A DNA stretch of 64,000 bases from Paenibacillus sp. SYP-B4298 (GCF_027627475.1 NZ_CP115484.1:867501-931500), one strand, 5' to 3'. Shown: positions 49,687 through 60,113, numbered from the stretch's first letter. A program made the numbers and translations. Notes: generated by a model from the sequence alone, not told the origin.

Positions 49687-50721
49687 TTAGCTGAACTGTC
49701 GGGTACGTGAGCGCAGCAGCTCAGCCAGAAAGGCGAGTGCGAGCCCTTGACCCCAGCCCTGAACACGCTTGCAGGAAACACCCTTATAGCCATCGGCATC
49801 ATCCATGACGGCGGTGCCGGCAGAGACGCCCATGACCGAGCCGTCCTCCTTGATCTGCTTCAGGATGCCGTCAATGGACCGCTGAATATACTTGTTGTAC
49901 AGCGTTCCCCGTGACAGCAGCGCAGTGGCGATGCCGCAGGAGCCGGAGGTTTCCTCATAGGAGGCAGGATCAGTCAACACCGTATGCCACATGCCATTGT
50001 CGGATTGCAGTCGGACGAGCGAGCTGAGCTGGTCGCGCATGGAGCCTTCAATAATCATGAAGGAAGGATGCGTGACGGGCACCTCATCGAAGGATTTGGC
50101 CATCGTGAGCGCCGCCCATGCATTGCCTCTGGCCCAGAAGATGGCGGACATATGGCTCTGCTGAATATGATCCCAGCCGTGGTAGTAGAGGTTCGTATCC
50201 GGGTCCTGCAGCAATTCCTCATGCCCGTGATATTGCCTCAGCCCATCCTCCAGGTAATCTGATCTTCCGAGCAGATTGCCCATGCGGATCAAGAAGTATC
50301 CCGCCATCATCATCGTGTCCACCCATGCCTGCTGCGGGAAATTATACGTCTCTGAATTGACCGTGTGCTGGAAGATACCCTCTGCAAACCGTTCCGCATC
50401 ATTCTTGAGGTAGTCTGCCAATTGAATGGCAACATCGAGATACACTTGCTCTCCAGTGGCCTTGTAGACGGAGATAAGCGCATGGCCGATCGACACGCCG
50501 TTCACAGACAGCTTGGGCAGCCCATCCTCCAGCTTCTCATCGATCCAGCCCTTCAACAGCTCGATATAATGCGGGTTCTTCGTCGCTTCATAGGCCTCGG
50601 CTACTCCGTAGAAGGCGACGCCTCCCGGCCAATCCCAGTTAAAGTCCATGCGGAAGGTCCGGTGGACGACCCGATCAATAACATCCAGGATCAGTTGTTC
50701 ATCAAATTGTAATGGCGGCAT
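49687..50721 (-). CDS. GH105/GH88-family unsaturated glucuronyl hydrolase
   Basis: A 344-aa cytoplasmic (alpha/alpha)6 barrel enzyme of the YteR/YesR type. It removes the delta-4,5-unsaturated uronic acid left by pectate or rhamnogalacturonan lyases. Family segments are FNWDWPGGVAFYGVAEAYEA, the catalytic-Asp region QQAWVDTMMMAGYF, and SAIFWARGNAWAALTMAKS. No signal peptide. ATG 50721 is chosen because AAGGAG lies 8 nt upstream; a GTG nine bases earlier is in frame. It is the last gene after the binding protein and permeases, so imported oligosaccharides are the substrate. Confidence 0.88.
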   Translation of the reverse strand: MPPLQFDEQLILDVIDRVVHRTFRMDFNWDWPGGVAFYGVAEAYEATKNPHYIELLKGWIDEKLEDGLPKLSVNGVSIGHALISVYKATGEQVYLDVAIQLADYLKNDAERFAEGIFQHTVNSETYNFPQQAWVDTMMMAGYFLIRMGNLLGRSDYLEDGLRQYHGHEELLQDPDTNLYYHGWDHIQQSHMSAIFWARGNAWAALTMAKSFDEVPVTHPSFMIIEGSMRDQLSSLVRLQSDNGMWHTVLTDPASYEETSGSCGIATALLSRGTLYNKYIQRSIDGILKQIKEDGSVMGVSAGTAVMDDADGYKGVSCKRVQGWGQGLALAFLAELLRSRTRQFS

Positions 50722-50832
50722 AGTATACACTCCTTAATTATGGTAGTGAAAAGCATAAATGGCAATTGAGTAAGCAACTGAACAATAACATGAACCCATG
50801 ATGCGGTCAAACGATTAAGTAGCGGGAAGCGG

Positions 50833-51681
50833 CTATTTCAGACCGCTGGTGCTGATGCCCTCGACGATATACTTTTGGAAGAGGAAGAAGACCAGTGTAA
50901 TCGGAACGAGCGACAGGGTGGACATGGCGAACATCCCGCCCCAGTTGTTGAGCGACTCACCGTCGAGGAACAGCTTGAGCGCCAGGGACACCGGATACAG
51001 ACTCGGCTTGTTCAGGTAGAGCAGCGGATTGATGAAGTCATCCCACTTCCAGTAGAAGGAGAAGATCGTTGCTGTTACCAGCGCCGGCACAATGAGCGGC
51101 ACCATGATGCGGAAGAAGATGCCGTATTTGCTGCAGCCATCCATCTTGGCCGCCTCGTCCAGCTCTGGCGGAACGGTGCGGATGAACTGCATGATCAGGA
51201 AGATGAAGAAGGGCATCGCGAAAAAGCTGGGCACAATGACAGGCTTGAAGGATGACAGCCAGCCGAGCTTGGCGAACATGATGTACTGTGGAATAATCGT
51301 CACATCATGCGGCAGCATGAGCGTAACCATCATGCAGGCGAACCAGAAGCTGCGGCCGAAGAATTGAATTCTTGCCAGGCCATAGGCGACGAGCGCAGAG
51401 CTGATCACCGCCCCGATCGTCGACACCGTCACGATAAAAAAGGAGTTGCCGAAGAAGGTTGCGAACGTGTTCCCGGCAAAGCCCTTCCAGCCGGACATAT
51501 AGTTCTCCACTACGAAGCGGCTCGGGATCAGGCTGTAAGCGTTGGTGAAAATCTCGTCATTGGGCTTGAAGGAGCTGGCTGCCAGCCACAGGATCGGGTA
51601 GATCATGATGAGCGCCAGGCCGCCAACCAGTAGATGATAGAGCGCGTTGCGCCGCAAGATTCGGATTCGGGTTGCCTGCAT
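50833..51681 (-). CDS. Sugar ABC transporter permease, MalG/YtcP type (uronate locus)
   Basis: A 282-aa CUT1 permease with six expected membrane segments, the periplasmic start [19 protein letters not shown], and the EAA loop [21 protein letters not shown] (residues ~170-190). It starts 1 bp after the other permease stops. With it and the lipoprotein it imports a saccharide for the GH105 enzyme. No ATPase gene is nearby. Confidence 0.92.
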   Translation of the reverse strand: MQATRIRILRRNALYHLLVGGLALIMIYPILWLAASSFKPNDEIFTNAYSLIPSRFVVENYMSGWKGFAGNTFATFFGNSFFIVTVSTIGAVISSALVAYGLARIQFFGRSFWFACMMVTLMLPHDVTIIPQYIMFAKLGWLSSFKPVIVPSFFAMPFFIFLIMQFIRTVPPELDEAAKMDGCSKYGIFFRIMVPLIVPALVTATIFSFYWKWDDFINPLLYLNKPSLYPVSLALKLFLDGESLNNWGGMFAMSTLSLVPITLVFFLFQKYIVEGISTSGLK

Positions 51682-51682
51682 G

Positions 51683-52582
51683 CTACTTGTCTCCCTTCGA
51701 TTCGTAGTGAACCCACATGCTGGAGGTTTTGAAAATGATCAGAGTCAGCACGGCGATCAGAATCAGCATGATCCATGCCATCGCAGAAGCGTATCCCATC
51801 TCGTAAAATTCGAATGCTCTGCGGTACAGGTATAGCGAATAGAGCAGTGTGTTGTCCAGCGGCCCGCCGGTTCCACGGGAGATGATATAGGCCGGTGTAA
51901 AGGTCATGAAGGCCGAGATGAGCTGCATGATCAGGTTGAACAGAATAATCGGGCTAAGCAGCGGCAGCGTAATGCTGAAAAATTTGCGGATGCCGCTTGC
52001 TCCGTCCACACTAGCTGCCTCATAGAGGGACGTTGGTATATTCTTCAGCCCTGCCAGGAAGATCAGCATGGAGGAGCCGAACTGCCAGACGGACAAGGCC
52101 ACGAGCGTCCAGAGCGCAGTACCCGGACTGCCGATCCAGGAGGTGCTGCTCTGGATGCCGACCAGACCGAGAAAGGAATTCACTAGGCCCTGATCGCCAA
52201 ATACCTGCGTCCACATGATCGAGACAGCGACACTACCGCCAATGAGCGATGGCAGGTAGTAGGCCGAGCGATACAGTCCGACGCCGCCGATGACTCGATT
52301 CAGCATCATGGCTACCGCCAGCGCGAAGGCGAGACGGAGCGGGACGCTGCCGAAGACGTAGGTAAAGGTGACTGCGAACGATTTGATCAGCCGCTCGTCA
52401 TCCAGGAACATCGTCTTATAATTATCGAGGCCGACCAGGCGAGGAGCTTGCAGAAGGTTGTAGTCGGTGAACGAATAGTACAGGGACGAGATGATAGGGT
52501 ACAGGGTGAAGACCAGAAAACCGATGATGAACGGCGAAGTAAATACGTACCCCACGATATGGTTATTGTCTCGCAGCTTCAT
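51683..52582 (-). CDS. Sugar ABC transporter permease, MalF/YteP type (uronate locus)
   Basis: A 299-aa CUT1 permease: first membrane segment [23 protein letters not shown] loop [21 protein letters not shown], and [23 protein letters not shown] near the C-terminus. It lies between the lipoprotein gene and the second permease on the same strand. A 242-bp gap with a terminator hairpin separates it from the lipoprotein gene. Confidence 0.92.
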   Translation of the reverse strand: MKLRDNNHIVGYVFTSPFIIGFLVFTLYPIISSLYYSFTDYNLLQAPRLVGLDNYKTMFLDDERLIKSFAVTFTYVFGSVPLRLAFALAVAMMLNRVIGGVGLYRSAYYLPSLIGGSVAVSIMWTQVFGDQGLVNSFLGLVGIQSSTSWIGSPGTALWTLVALSVWQFGSSMLIFLAGLKNIPTSLYEAASVDGASGIRKFFSITLPLLSPIILFNLIMQLISAFMTFTPAYIISRGTGGPLDNTLLYSLYLYRRAFEFYEMGYASAMAWIMLILIAVLTLIIFKTSSMWVHYESKGDK

Positions 52583-52743
52583 AGCTTCAACTCCTAGTCG
52601 TAGTATCTACCTTCATTATAGAAGTGCCTCCCCCCTTCAGGAATGCAAAAAACCGCTATGTTTGTTCAAATACCCGACAATCCATCAAGCGGGAAAATGC
52701 CTGCAACGATCGTTATTTTCGGGTAGGCTTGGAGGTTCTATTC

Positions 52744-52764
52744 TCTATGCTCTATGCTCTATGC
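52744..52764. repeat. Three tandem copies of TCTATGC
   Basis: A perfect 7-bp unit repeated three times, with a partial fourth, in the gap between permease and lipoprotein genes. Confidence 0.7.
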
Positions 52765-52780
52765 TCTACCATACACAAAC

Positions 52781-52810
52781 GCCCCGTCCGCCTAACAAGG
52801 CGGACAGGGC
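52781..52810 (-). terminator. Hairpin after the uronate-locus binding-protein gene
   Basis: GCCCTGTCCGCC and GGCGGACGGGGC (minus strand) form a 12-bp stem with one G-U, 15 bp past the stop. No T-run follows directly, so it may attenuate rather than stop transcription into the permeases. Confidence 0.6.
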
Positions 52811-52824
52811 GCATAGCAGCCAGC

Positions 52825-54177
52825 TTATGGTTTGTTCTTCGCCAATATCTTGTTCGCATCCTCGCGGAATTTTTTCGCCGCATCCTCAACCGAGGTTTTG
52901 TTGTACAGAATTTGCTCCACCGTGTCCTTCAACAGCTTATCGACCTCGACCGCGCCTACGGGGTTCGGAGGGTCCATCGCGGTGCTGTTCTGCTCTGCCC
53001 AGGCAACGTACTCGAAGATTTTAGTTTCTTGCTCGGACAGCAGCGGCTTCAACTCATCGCGCACCTTGGAGGACACCGGCACGCCACGCTCGCCCTTAAT
53101 GATTTTGTTCGCCTCAATATCGTTCACGAAGAAGTCGATGAATTTCGCCGCTTCTTCCTTGATGGCAGAGCTCTCTGAGACGGCAAAGAACATGCTCGGC
53201 TTCAGGAACAACGCGCCATTCGAGGACCAGCCTGGCACAGGCTGCATCGCCAGCGGACGGTTGGCCGTATTGGCCGCCAGCAGATACTGATTGGACCAGC
53301 CGATTGCCGCCGCAGCATTGCCCATGACCATCTCGTCGTCCTCTGGCGTACCCTTCTTCTGAGCCAGCTTGTCGAGCGACAGCAGGTATCCTTTGTCATA
53401 CCAGCCCTTATACATCGTATAGAAATCGACGAAATATTTGTCGTCATCATAGCCAAGTGTGTAATCGGTGCCGTTGTACATATGCTGGTTGTTCATTCTG
53501 AGGAAGAATGGGAAGAACACATCATGGCGCAGGTCGGCAACGATCATCTTGCCGCTGGCCTTCAGCTTCTCGCCGAGCGCGTCGAAGTCCGTCCACGTCC
53601 AATCCTCCTTGAGCGGCGTCTCGATCCCGGAAGCCTTGAGCAGCTCCTCGTCAACCGTAGCGGACAAGGCGTTGGAGCCGAGATTGATCGCCAGCAGCTT
53701 GCCGCCTAGCTTGCCGCCTGACAGGTTGTTCTCGCTGATGTCGTTCACATGCAGTGCTCCGCTCTGAATGAACGGCTCGAGGTCAGCCAACTGACCTCGT
53801 GTTCCATATTGGGACAGGTAGGAGATATCCATCTGGATGACATCCGGTAGCTGGTTCGCCGCGGCCTGAGGCGCAAGCTTCTTCCAGTAGTCGTCGAAGG
53901 CGGCATATTCGGTCTCGATCGTAACATGCGGATATTTCTGCTGATACAGCTTGATGACCTCCAGCGTATAATCATGGCGAGATTGTCCGCCCCACCAGGC
54001 GACGCGCAGCGTCACGTCTTTTTTGTTGTCTCCGCCGGAGGCGTCGCTGCCGCTGGATGATGTATTGCCGGAGGCTGCGGTGGACGAGTTGCTCGTCGTG
54101 CTCGAGCTGTTGCCGCCGCATGCAGCCAGCGAGAACATGAGAGCGAAGGATACCAGAATCGGAACCAGCTTTTTCAT
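52825..54177 (-). CDS. Sugar ABC transporter substrate-binding lipoprotein (uronate locus)
   Basis: A 450-aa CUT1 solute-binding lipoprotein. Signal peptide with lipobox SLAAC (residues ~15-19), then a Ser/Thr/Gly-rich linker, then the binding fold (VTLRVAWWGGQSRHDYTLEVI, LPDVIQMDISYLSQYG, GWSNQYLLAANTANRP). ATG 54177 follows GGGGAG. Genes for a YesN/YesM pair lie upstream and permeases downstream. The ligand is probably a short uronate-containing oligosaccharide, because GH105 and uxaC are in the same locus. Confidence 0.9.
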   Translation of the reverse strand: MKKLVPILVSFALMFSLAACGGNSSSTTSNSSTAASGNTSSSGSDASGGDNKKDVTLRVAWWGGQSRHDYTLEVIKLYQQKYPHVTIETEYAAFDDYWKKLAPQAAANQLPDVIQMDISYLSQYGTRGQLADLEPFIQSGALHVNDISENNLSGGKLGGKLLAINLGSNALSATVDEELLKASGIETPLKEDWTWTDFDALGEKLKASGKMIVADLRHDVFFPFFLRMNNQHMYNGTDYTLGYDDDKYFVDFYTMYKGWYDKGYLLSLDKLAQKKGTPEDDEMVMGNAAAAIGWSNQYLLAANTANRPLAMQPVPGWSSNGALFLKPSMFFAVSESSAIKEEAAKFIDFFVNDIEANKIIKGERGVPVSSKVRDELKPLLSEQETKIFEYVAWAEQNSTAMDPPNPVGAVEVDKLLKDTVEQILYNKTSVEDAAKKFREDANKILAKNKP

Positions 54178-54272
54178 TGATGGATCTCCCCTTTTTCGCA
54201 TATGGTAGTGCTTACATTTCTATTATCCACTAACCTCGAGGGGAATTTAAGTGAATAAACCGATCTGTTTGT

Positions 54273-55850
54273 TCAAAATTCCGGTCTCTCTCCGCCAGCA
54301 AGGCGTCCGTATTCAGAGGGGCTATGTCCTGTATATTTCTTGAATACCTGGCTGAAATACTGCGGATTCTCGCCGAAGCCGAGCTGATCAGCCAGCTCGA
54401 ATATCTTCATATCATGTACCGAGCAGATCAGCTCCTTCGCCCTCTCGATGCGCGCCTTCATCACATAGTTGGAAAATTTCTCTCCGACCTCCTTCTTGAA
54501 CAGCTTGCCGAGATAGTCGGGATTCATATACATCATCTCCTGGGCGATCCAGTTCAATTGCAGCTCGGGGTTACCCAGATTGCAGTGGATAATATCGAGC
54601 ATCTTGGAGATAACGGCGCTGTGGCGGCTGCGATTCAGCTCGAACATGCTCGCGGTAAGCGCGCGCGTCAGCTCGGTAATCTGCTCGCGCAACTGAACAA
54701 TCGTATCCATCTGCTGCATCTGAGCGAGCTGCCTGAGATAGTCCGCCTGCTTGTCTGCGCTGCCCTGGCGGATCAAGCCGAAGCATAGCTGCATGCCATA
54801 GGATTTCACTGCGGACTCGTCCGGCATCAATTCACTCAGCTCCTGGAAGAATCGCTCCAGCTCCGCACATGCCTGCTCCCAGTCGCCGCTGCGAACGGCC
54901 ATCAGCAGCGGCTCGTCATCGAAGGCCAGCTCCTCCTTGCGCACAGGCAGGCCGGGAAAACGAATGTCCTCCGTCGTAATCAGACTGCCCTCGCCAACAT
55001 AGAAGCGGTGTCGCAGACACTCCAGCGTGCTTTTATACAACTGCCTCGACTCGCTGATTTCTCCGACTTCGCTAAGCGCGATCGTGCAATCAATCTTATA
55101 GTAGGTGAGGAAGGTTTCACGTATCTGCTGAAGCTGGGAGAGCAGCGCTGACTTGCCCGCATCGCGTACCATGAATAGCATGTTGTCGCCGATCGTCGAG
55201 CTGAGCATCAGCAGGGAGGGGCTGAGGATATCCTCGGCAATATTTTTGAAGGCGAATAGGTGCTCGAATTCATGGGGCTTCTCCAGTTGTACCAGCACCA
55301 GCCTCACATTGCTCGGCTCCTCGCCGAAGTCGAACAGACGGCGGTAATACTCCCAATCCTGTCTGCCGTATGTTTTGTTGGTCACGAATTCCTTCAGAAA
55401 TTGCTCCTTCACGTAGGGCAGCATCTTCTTCATGCGCGCCTTGATATGATCGAGAAATTGCTCGCGGCTATCCTGCTGCCTAAGCTCCTCGACCAGCTCG
55501 TCCAGCGCCTGAGAGATCTGCTTCTCGTTGCATGGCTTGAGCAGATAATGCTTGACCCCGTGCTTCATCGCCTGCTGGGCATAATCGAATTCACTGTAGC
55601 CGGTCAGCAGAATGAAGCGAATGCCGGGATAGGCAGCGAGCGTCTGGCGCACCAGCTCGATGCCGTCCATGCCCGGCATGCGGATGTCGCTAATGACAAT
55701 ATCCGGCGGCGATTCGTGGATAGATTGCAGCGCTTCCTGCCCGTTGCGGGCGATAGCGGATAGCCGGGTGCCGGAAGCCTCCCAATCGACGATACGGGAG
55801 ATACCCTCCAAGATAATATTCTCATCATCGGCAAGCAGTACGTTATACAT
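54273..55850 (-). CDS. YesN-type response regulator with AraC DNA-binding domain (uronate locus)
   Basis: A 525-aa protein. Receiver domain residues 1-125 with D55 as phospho-acceptor (VISDIRMPG) and K in LLKPCNEKQ. The C-terminal AraC domain has LNWIAQEMMYMNPDYLGKLF and IFELADQLGFGENPQYFSQVF. The ATG at 55850 overlaps the kinase stop by 8 nt, so the two are translationally coupled. It should activate the downstream lipoprotein, permease and GH105 genes on sensing oligouronides. Confidence 0.92.
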   Translation of the reverse strand: MYNVLLADDENIILEGISRIVDWEASGTRLSAIARNGQEALQSIHESPPDIVISDIRMPGMDGIELVRQTLAAYPGIRFILLTGYSEFDYAQQAMKHGVKHYLLKPCNEKQISQALDELVEELRQQDSREQFLDHIKARMKKMLPYVKEQFLKEFVTNKTYGRQDWEYYRRLFDFGEEPSNVRLVLVQLEKPHEFEHLFAFKNIAEDILSPSLLMLSSTIGDNMLFMVRDAGKSALLSQLQQIRETFLTYYKIDCTIALSEVGEISESRQLYKSTLECLRHRFYVGEGSLITTEDIRFPGLPVRKEELAFDDEPLLMAVRSGDWEQACAELERFFQELSELMPDESAVKSYGMQLCFGLIRQGSADKQADYLRQLAQMQQMDTIVQLREQITELTRALTASMFELNRSRHSAVISKMLDIIHCNLGNPELQLNWIAQEMMYMNPDYLGKLFKKEVGEKFSNYVMKARIERAKELICSVHDMKIFELADQLGFGENPQYFSQVFKKYTGHSPSEYGRLAGGERPEF

Positions 55851-57600
55851 GATGATTCTCCTTTCGGTCAGGCATGCGGATGAGCACAGTCGTGCCTTCT
55901 CCGGGCTTACTCGTGATGTCCAGGCCATATTCGGGGCCGAAGGTCTGCTTGATGCGCTCGTCGATATTGGTCAAGCCGATGCCGTTGCCCTTGAAGGAGG
56001 TGGAGCTGCGCCAGGTGCGGACCAGCTCGGCATCCATCCCGGGGCCATTGTCGCTAACACGCAGCTCCAGCACGCCCTCCGAAGCTGTGGCCTCGACCGA
56101 GATATAGCAGGTCGTAGTCATCTGCTCCAGTCCATATTGAATCGAGTTCTCCAGCAGCGGCTGCAGCGTCAGCTTCGGCATGAGCGAGTCGCGCAAATGC
56201 TCGGGCACCCTCATCTCGAAGCGAAGCCGGTCTTCGAAGCGGAATTTCTGAATCGTAATATAGTGCTCCACAATCTGCAGCTCCTCGCCAAGCTGAATCA
56301 GATGCTTCTGCCGGCCGATGGCGAACCGCATCAGCGAGCCGAGCGCCTCGACCATGGCCGAGATTTGGGGCTGGCGGTTGAGCTTGGCTTGCCAGTTGAT
56401 GGATTCCAGCGTATTGTATAGAAAATGCGGGTTAATCTGCGCCTGCAGCGCCCGAAACTCAGAATCCTTAATCGTCAGTTGCTTGGCATAGTTCTCGTCG
56501 ATCAGCTCATTGATCCGCTGCACCATGCTGTCGAAGTTGCGATGCAGTTGCCCGATCTCATCCATTGCAAAGGGCTGCTCCAGTCGCTGCTGCGCCACCG
56601 TGAAGTTACCCGCCCCGACCTTCTTCATCTTGCCATTGAGGCTGATGATCGGAAGGGTGATGCTCTTGGACAGCTTGAAGCCCAGTACAACGACAAATAG
56701 GAATAAGGCGGCATAGATCATATAGATGATGTTCTTCATCATGTTGATCGAATGGAAGATGGTGCCATAAGGGATGACATTCATATAGTTCCACTCGGTA
56801 TAGGCAGACTTGACGTAGGTTTTGAACACCTGCTGCCCCTGCTCGCGTGTAATCTGGTAGCCGGAGGTAGCGGAATCGTCCGGCAGCGGAAGGAGGGCGC
56901 TTTGAGCGGCATTCGTATAGATGACTTCGTTGTTGGAGAGAATGCTCAGCCTGCCCTCCTGGTAGGTCGATTTTTTCAGCACCCGGTTGACGAGCATATG
57001 CATATCGATGCGGATCATCAATGTACCCAGGTAGTCGAGCGTAAGATTGGAGTAGGATCGGACGGCGCGGCTCAAGATGACGGACTGCTCGCCTTCTGAG
57101 GCAGCTTGCCAGATGACATCGCCCTTCTTCTCCCGGCTGCGCTGAGCGATGGAGCGTCTGCTCTCCTCGGGCGTATGCCTGATCCGATTGCCAGCGATCA
57201 GCTCATTGCCCTCTGTATCGATAAAGTGGATGGCTGCAATGAACTGCTCCTCGGTAGTATAATTTTGCAGCTTCTCATTCAGATCGACATGAAGCCGATA
57301 GCGCTCATATTCCGATTGCTCATTGCGAAGCTGCCTGAGCAGGCTCTGCATCTGCGGGTCGGCGATGAAGTTGAAGGAGAGGCGCTCCAGCTTGCGCAGC
57401 TCCATCTCGATTACCGTCGAGGACAGATTGAGTACATTGGCGGATTCCTTGTACAACTGGCGGTCATAGGTAGAGAAGGTATAACGATGCAGTTGAATCG
57501 TCGTCAGGCAGACAATCAGTGCGATCATCAGAAATAGAAAAAACAACTTATACTTGATGCGCATCACCTGGAAGGAGGAAAGCTTGCTCAGCAGCTTCAT
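55843..57600 (-). CDS. YesM-type sensor histidine kinase (uronate locus)
   Basis: A 585-aa membrane kinase. Membrane segments at about residues 17-37 and 280-300 flank an extracellular Cache-like sensor. HAMP, then H392 in AQINPHFLYNTLESI, N box LQPLLENSIQYGL, G1 VSDNGPGMD and G2 GIGLTNIDERI follow. It pairs with the overlapping YesN-type regulator. A separate AraC regulator gene precedes it by 54 bp. Confidence 0.92.
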   Translation of the reverse strand: MKLLSKLSSFQVMRIKYKLFFLFLMIALIVCLTTIQLHRYTFSTYDRQLYKESANVLNLSSTVIEMELRKLERLSFNFIADPQMQSLLRQLRNEQSEYERYRLHVDLNEKLQNYTTEEQFIAAIHFIDTEGNELIAGNRIRHTPEESRRSIAQRSREKKGDVIWQAASEGEQSVILSRAVRSYSNLTLDYLGTLMIRIDMHMLVNRVLKKSTYQEGRLSILSNNEVIYTNAAQSALLPLPDDSATSGYQITREQGQQVFKTYVKSAYTEWNYMNVIPYGTIFHSINMMKNIIYMIYAALFLFVVVLGFKLSKSITLPIISLNGKMKKVGAGNFTVAQQRLEQPFAMDEIGQLHRNFDSMVQRINELIDENYAKQLTIKDSEFRALQAQINPHFLYNTLESINWQAKLNRQPQISAMVEALGSLMRFAIGRQKHLIQLGEELQIVEHYITIQKFRFEDRLRFEMRVPEHLRDSLMPKLTLQPLLENSIQYGLEQMTTTCYISVEATASEGVLELRVSDNGPGMDAELVRTWRSSTSFKGNGIGLTNIDERIKQTFGPEYGLDITSKPGEGTTVLIRMPDRKENHHV

Positions 57601-57654
57601 CGCAATTCATCCTTTGCTCGAATATGGGGGAGTAGCTTGGCGCTTGCCTGCTCG

Positions 57655-58521
57655 TTAACCGAGCTGGCGATGATTCCTGTAATCGCGCGGTGCCTGCTTC
57701 GTAATCTTCTTGAACGTCTTGCCGAAGTGCGAGAAGTTGTCAAAGCCCACCTCTGCTGCTATCTCTGTAATGCTGAGTGTCGACTCGCGCAGCAGCCGCT
57801 GTGCCTCCTTCACCCGGGTAAGAATCAAGTAATCGGAGAAGGAGAAGCCGGTCACCTCCTTGAACTTGCGGCTCAGATAGTAAGGGCTGATGTAAAAATG
57901 ATCGGCCAGCGCATCCAGCCGTATCGGGTTCATATAGTGGCGGTTAATGTACCGCACGACCTCGAAGATTTTGCTGTGCATCCGCGTCTCATAAGGCAGC
58001 GCCAGCGGCTTGTTATGCTCCAGATAGCGGGAGGCGCCCAGCATAACCGCCGTGACGGCCTGCGCGATGGCGACGGGATAGCCGCTGTCCTGGCGCTCCA
58101 TCTCGCTCAGGATGAGCCGAAGCTGCTGATCCATCGCTAGCCGCTCATCGATCGGCAGATGCAGCACCGGGTGCTCCTGCCGGAACGGGCGGAGCATGAA
58201 CTCGGTCTGGTCGCCGAACATGCGGTTCAACAGCTCGTCATCAAAATGAATGATGAGCCGCTCATGCGCCGCTTCGCCAGCATACATCGTCTTGTGCAGC
58301 TCCCTGGGGGGAATGAATACAAGATCGCCCCGCACCACCTTATACGTGCGGTCCTTGACAAAGTAAATGCTCTCTCCAGACAGCATATAGTAGATTTCGT
58401 AGTAGCTGTGAAAATGATCCGAATCCATCGTGTACGGCCCGGCTCGCTTGACATACTCGACATAGAACCCCGGTAGTTTGCCGTAGCGGGTACTGATGAG
58501 CTCATTGGTGTTATGCGGCAC
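57655..58521 (-). CDS. AraC-family regulator with N-terminal cupin domain
   Basis: A 288-aa regulator. A cupin sensor fold (residues ~1-140; HFHSYYEIYYMLSGESIYFV, FIPPRELHKTMY) precedes a full AraC helix-turn-helix domain (LDALADHFYISPYYLSRKF, ITEIAAEVGFDNFSHFGKTF). The fold usually binds a sugar or sugar acid. It faces the oxidoreductase and uxaC genes across a 147-bp gap with a cre-like site and is followed by the two-component pair, so it probably controls uronate catabolism in either direction. Confidence 0.9.
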   Translation of the reverse strand: MPHNTNELISTRYGKLPGFYVEYVKRAGPYTMDSDHFHSYYEIYYMLSGESIYFVKDRTYKVVRGDLVFIPPRELHKTMYAGEAAHERLIIHFDDELLNRMFGDQTEFMLRPFRQEHPVLHLPIDERLAMDQQLRLILSEMERQDSGYPVAIAQAVTAVMLGASRYLEHNKPLALPYETRMHSKIFEVVRYINRHYMNPIRLDALADHFYISPYYLSRKFKEVTGFSFSDYLILTRVKEAQRLLRESTLSITEIAAEVGFDNFSHFGKTFKKITKQAPRDYRNHRQLG

Positions 58522-58536
58522 TGATTCAACCTCCTC

Positions 58537-58550
58537 GTTAAGCGTTTACA
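58537..58550. promoter_or_regulatory. Candidate CcpA cre site in the divergent uronate gap
   Basis: GTTAAGCGTTTACA matches 12 of 14 cre consensus positions, including the complete AARCGYTWNCW core. It lies 16 bp upstream of the AraC gene and 119 bp upstream of the oxidoreductase gene, and could repress both. Confidence 0.5.
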
Positions 58551-58668
58551 TGAATTATAGCAAAATATGCGGGGTTTTTGTTGATTTGGGCAGAAAAAGA
58601 CGAGAATCCACTCACATGGCTGCGCTATGATAAGAGCAATCAAGCAATTCCAAGGAAGGGGAATGGAC

Positions 58669-59964
58669 ATGAGCAGCAAGAAGAAGTATGTATTGGTAGG
58701 CAGCGGAGGGCGGGCTGAGTTTTTCTATGGAGCCATTGCGACCGATTTCAGGGAGACCTCGGAGCTGCTGGCCTTTTGCGATATTAACCAGACCCGGATG
58801 GACTATGCCAATAAACGGTTAACCGATGAATATAAATATCCGGCCGTGCGCACGTACAAAACCGACCAGTTCGATCAGATGATCGCGAACGAGAAGCCGG
58901 ATTTTGTGATCGTGACCAGTGTGGATCGGACGCACCATACCTATATTATTCGTGCCTTGGAGCTGGGCTGCGATGTCATTACCGAGAAGCCGATGACAGT
59001 TGACGAGCGCAAATGCCAGGAAATTATCGATGCAGTCGAGCGCACTGGCCGCAATGTGCGCGTGACGTTCAATTACCGCTATGCACCGCATCACACGAAG
59101 GCGCGCGAGCTGATAGCCGAGGGCGTGATCGGCAAGGTAACGTCCGTTCACTTCGAATGGCTGCTGAATACGCAGCATGGCGCTGACTACTTCCGCAGAT
59201 GGCACCGCGACAAGCGCAATAGCGGCGGGCTGCTGGTGCACAAGTCGACGCATCACTTCGACCTGGTTAACTTCTGGATCGACTCGCAGCCGGACACCGT
59301 ATTCGCCTTCGGCGATCTGCTGTTCTATGGACGGGAGAATGCAGAGTCGCGTGGCGTCACACAGTTCTATGATCGGGCAACTGGCAATCCGCACGCTGAG
59401 AACGATCCGTTCGCGCTGCACCTCGATCAGAACGACCATCTGAAGGAAATGTATCTGAATGCTGAGCATGAGGACGGCTATCGCCGTGATCAGAGCGTGT
59501 TCGGAGATGGAATTAATATTGAAGATACGATGGGCGTTATGGTAAGGTATAAAAATAATGCGATATTGACGTACTCGCTCAATGCTTACTTGCCTTGGGA
59601 GGGCTACCGGATTGCCTTTAATGGCACGGGTGGACGGCTGGAGATGACGATCATCGAGAAATCGTATGTCAACTCGGGCGGCGACAAATCGCAGGAGGGC
59701 GCACTCAAGGGCAAGACGATGACGGTCTTCCCGATGTTCGGGGCGCCATATGAAGTTGAGGTTGAGGAAGGCGAGGGCGGACATGGCGGCGGAGATCCGG
59801 TGCTGCTCAATGATCTGTTCGGCACGCCATCCGAGGATAAGTGGAACCGTGCCGCGAACCATGTGGACGGTGCCAGATCGATACTGACGGGCATCGCTGC
59901 CAACCGCTCTATCGCGACTGGACTTCCGGTCAAGGTTGATCCGCTCGTCACATTTAATCGCTAA
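58669..59964 (+). CDS. Gfo/Idh/MocA-family oxidoreductase
   Basis: A 431-aa NAD(P)-dependent sugar dehydrogenase-type protein. The Rossmann start VLVGSGGRAEFFYGAI differs from the usual GxGxxG by one Ser/Gly pattern. The conserved active-site motif is ITEKPMTVD with its Lys. A C-terminal alpha/beta domain contains LVHKSTHHFDLVNFW. ATG 58669 fits the GGAAGGGG site at about 7 nt; upstream in-frame ATGs are too close or lack one. Similar proteins (YteT type) accompany rhamnogalacturonan genes. It precedes uxaC, which suggests conversion of a sugar acid or unsaturated uronate, but the substrate is unknown. Confidence 0.87.
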   Translation: MSSKKKYVLVGSGGRAEFFYGAIATDFRETSELLAFCDINQTRMDYANKRLTDEYKYPAVRTYKTDQFDQMIANEKPDFVIVTSVDRTHHTYIIRALELGCDVITEKPMTVDERKCQEIIDAVERTGRNVRVTFNYRYAPHHTKARELIAEGVIGKVTSVHFEWLLNTQHGADYFRRWHRDKRNSGGLLVHKSTHHFDLVNFWIDSQPDTVFAFGDLLFYGRENAESRGVTQFYDRATGNPHAENDPFALHLDQNDHLKEMYLNAEHEDGYRRDQSVFGDGINIEDTMGVMVRYKNNAILTYSLNAYLPWEGYRIAFNGTGGRLEMTIIEKSYVNSGGDKSQEGALKGKTMTVFPMFGAPYEVEVEEGEGGHGGGDPVLLNDLFGTPSEDKWNRAANHVDGARSILTGIAANRSIATGLPVKVDPLVTFNR

Positions 59965-59974
59965 AGCTTGAGCT

Positions 59975-60015
59975 GCCAAAGGGGAGAAGCCGATATAGGG
60001 GCCATCCTCTTTGGC
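59975..60015 (+). terminator. Hairpin between oxidoreductase gene and uxaC
   Basis: GCCAAAGGGG and CCTCTTTGGC form a 10-bp stem with one G-U. Only a weak T-tract follows, so some read-through into uxaC is likely. Confidence 0.5.
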
Positions 60016-60113
60016 TGATTGTATGCGTGCAGCAAGCAGCCTAGCGATTCTGCCGGTGCTGCGCGCGGGAGATACGTAGGCATGAAGCTGACACTTTTCG
60101 GAGGTGCATCATA

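Noticed and set aside
58819-59979. A 386-codon frame antisense to the Gfo/Idh/MocA gene
   Set aside because: Shadow frame; the sense frame has the EKPM motif and good start signals.
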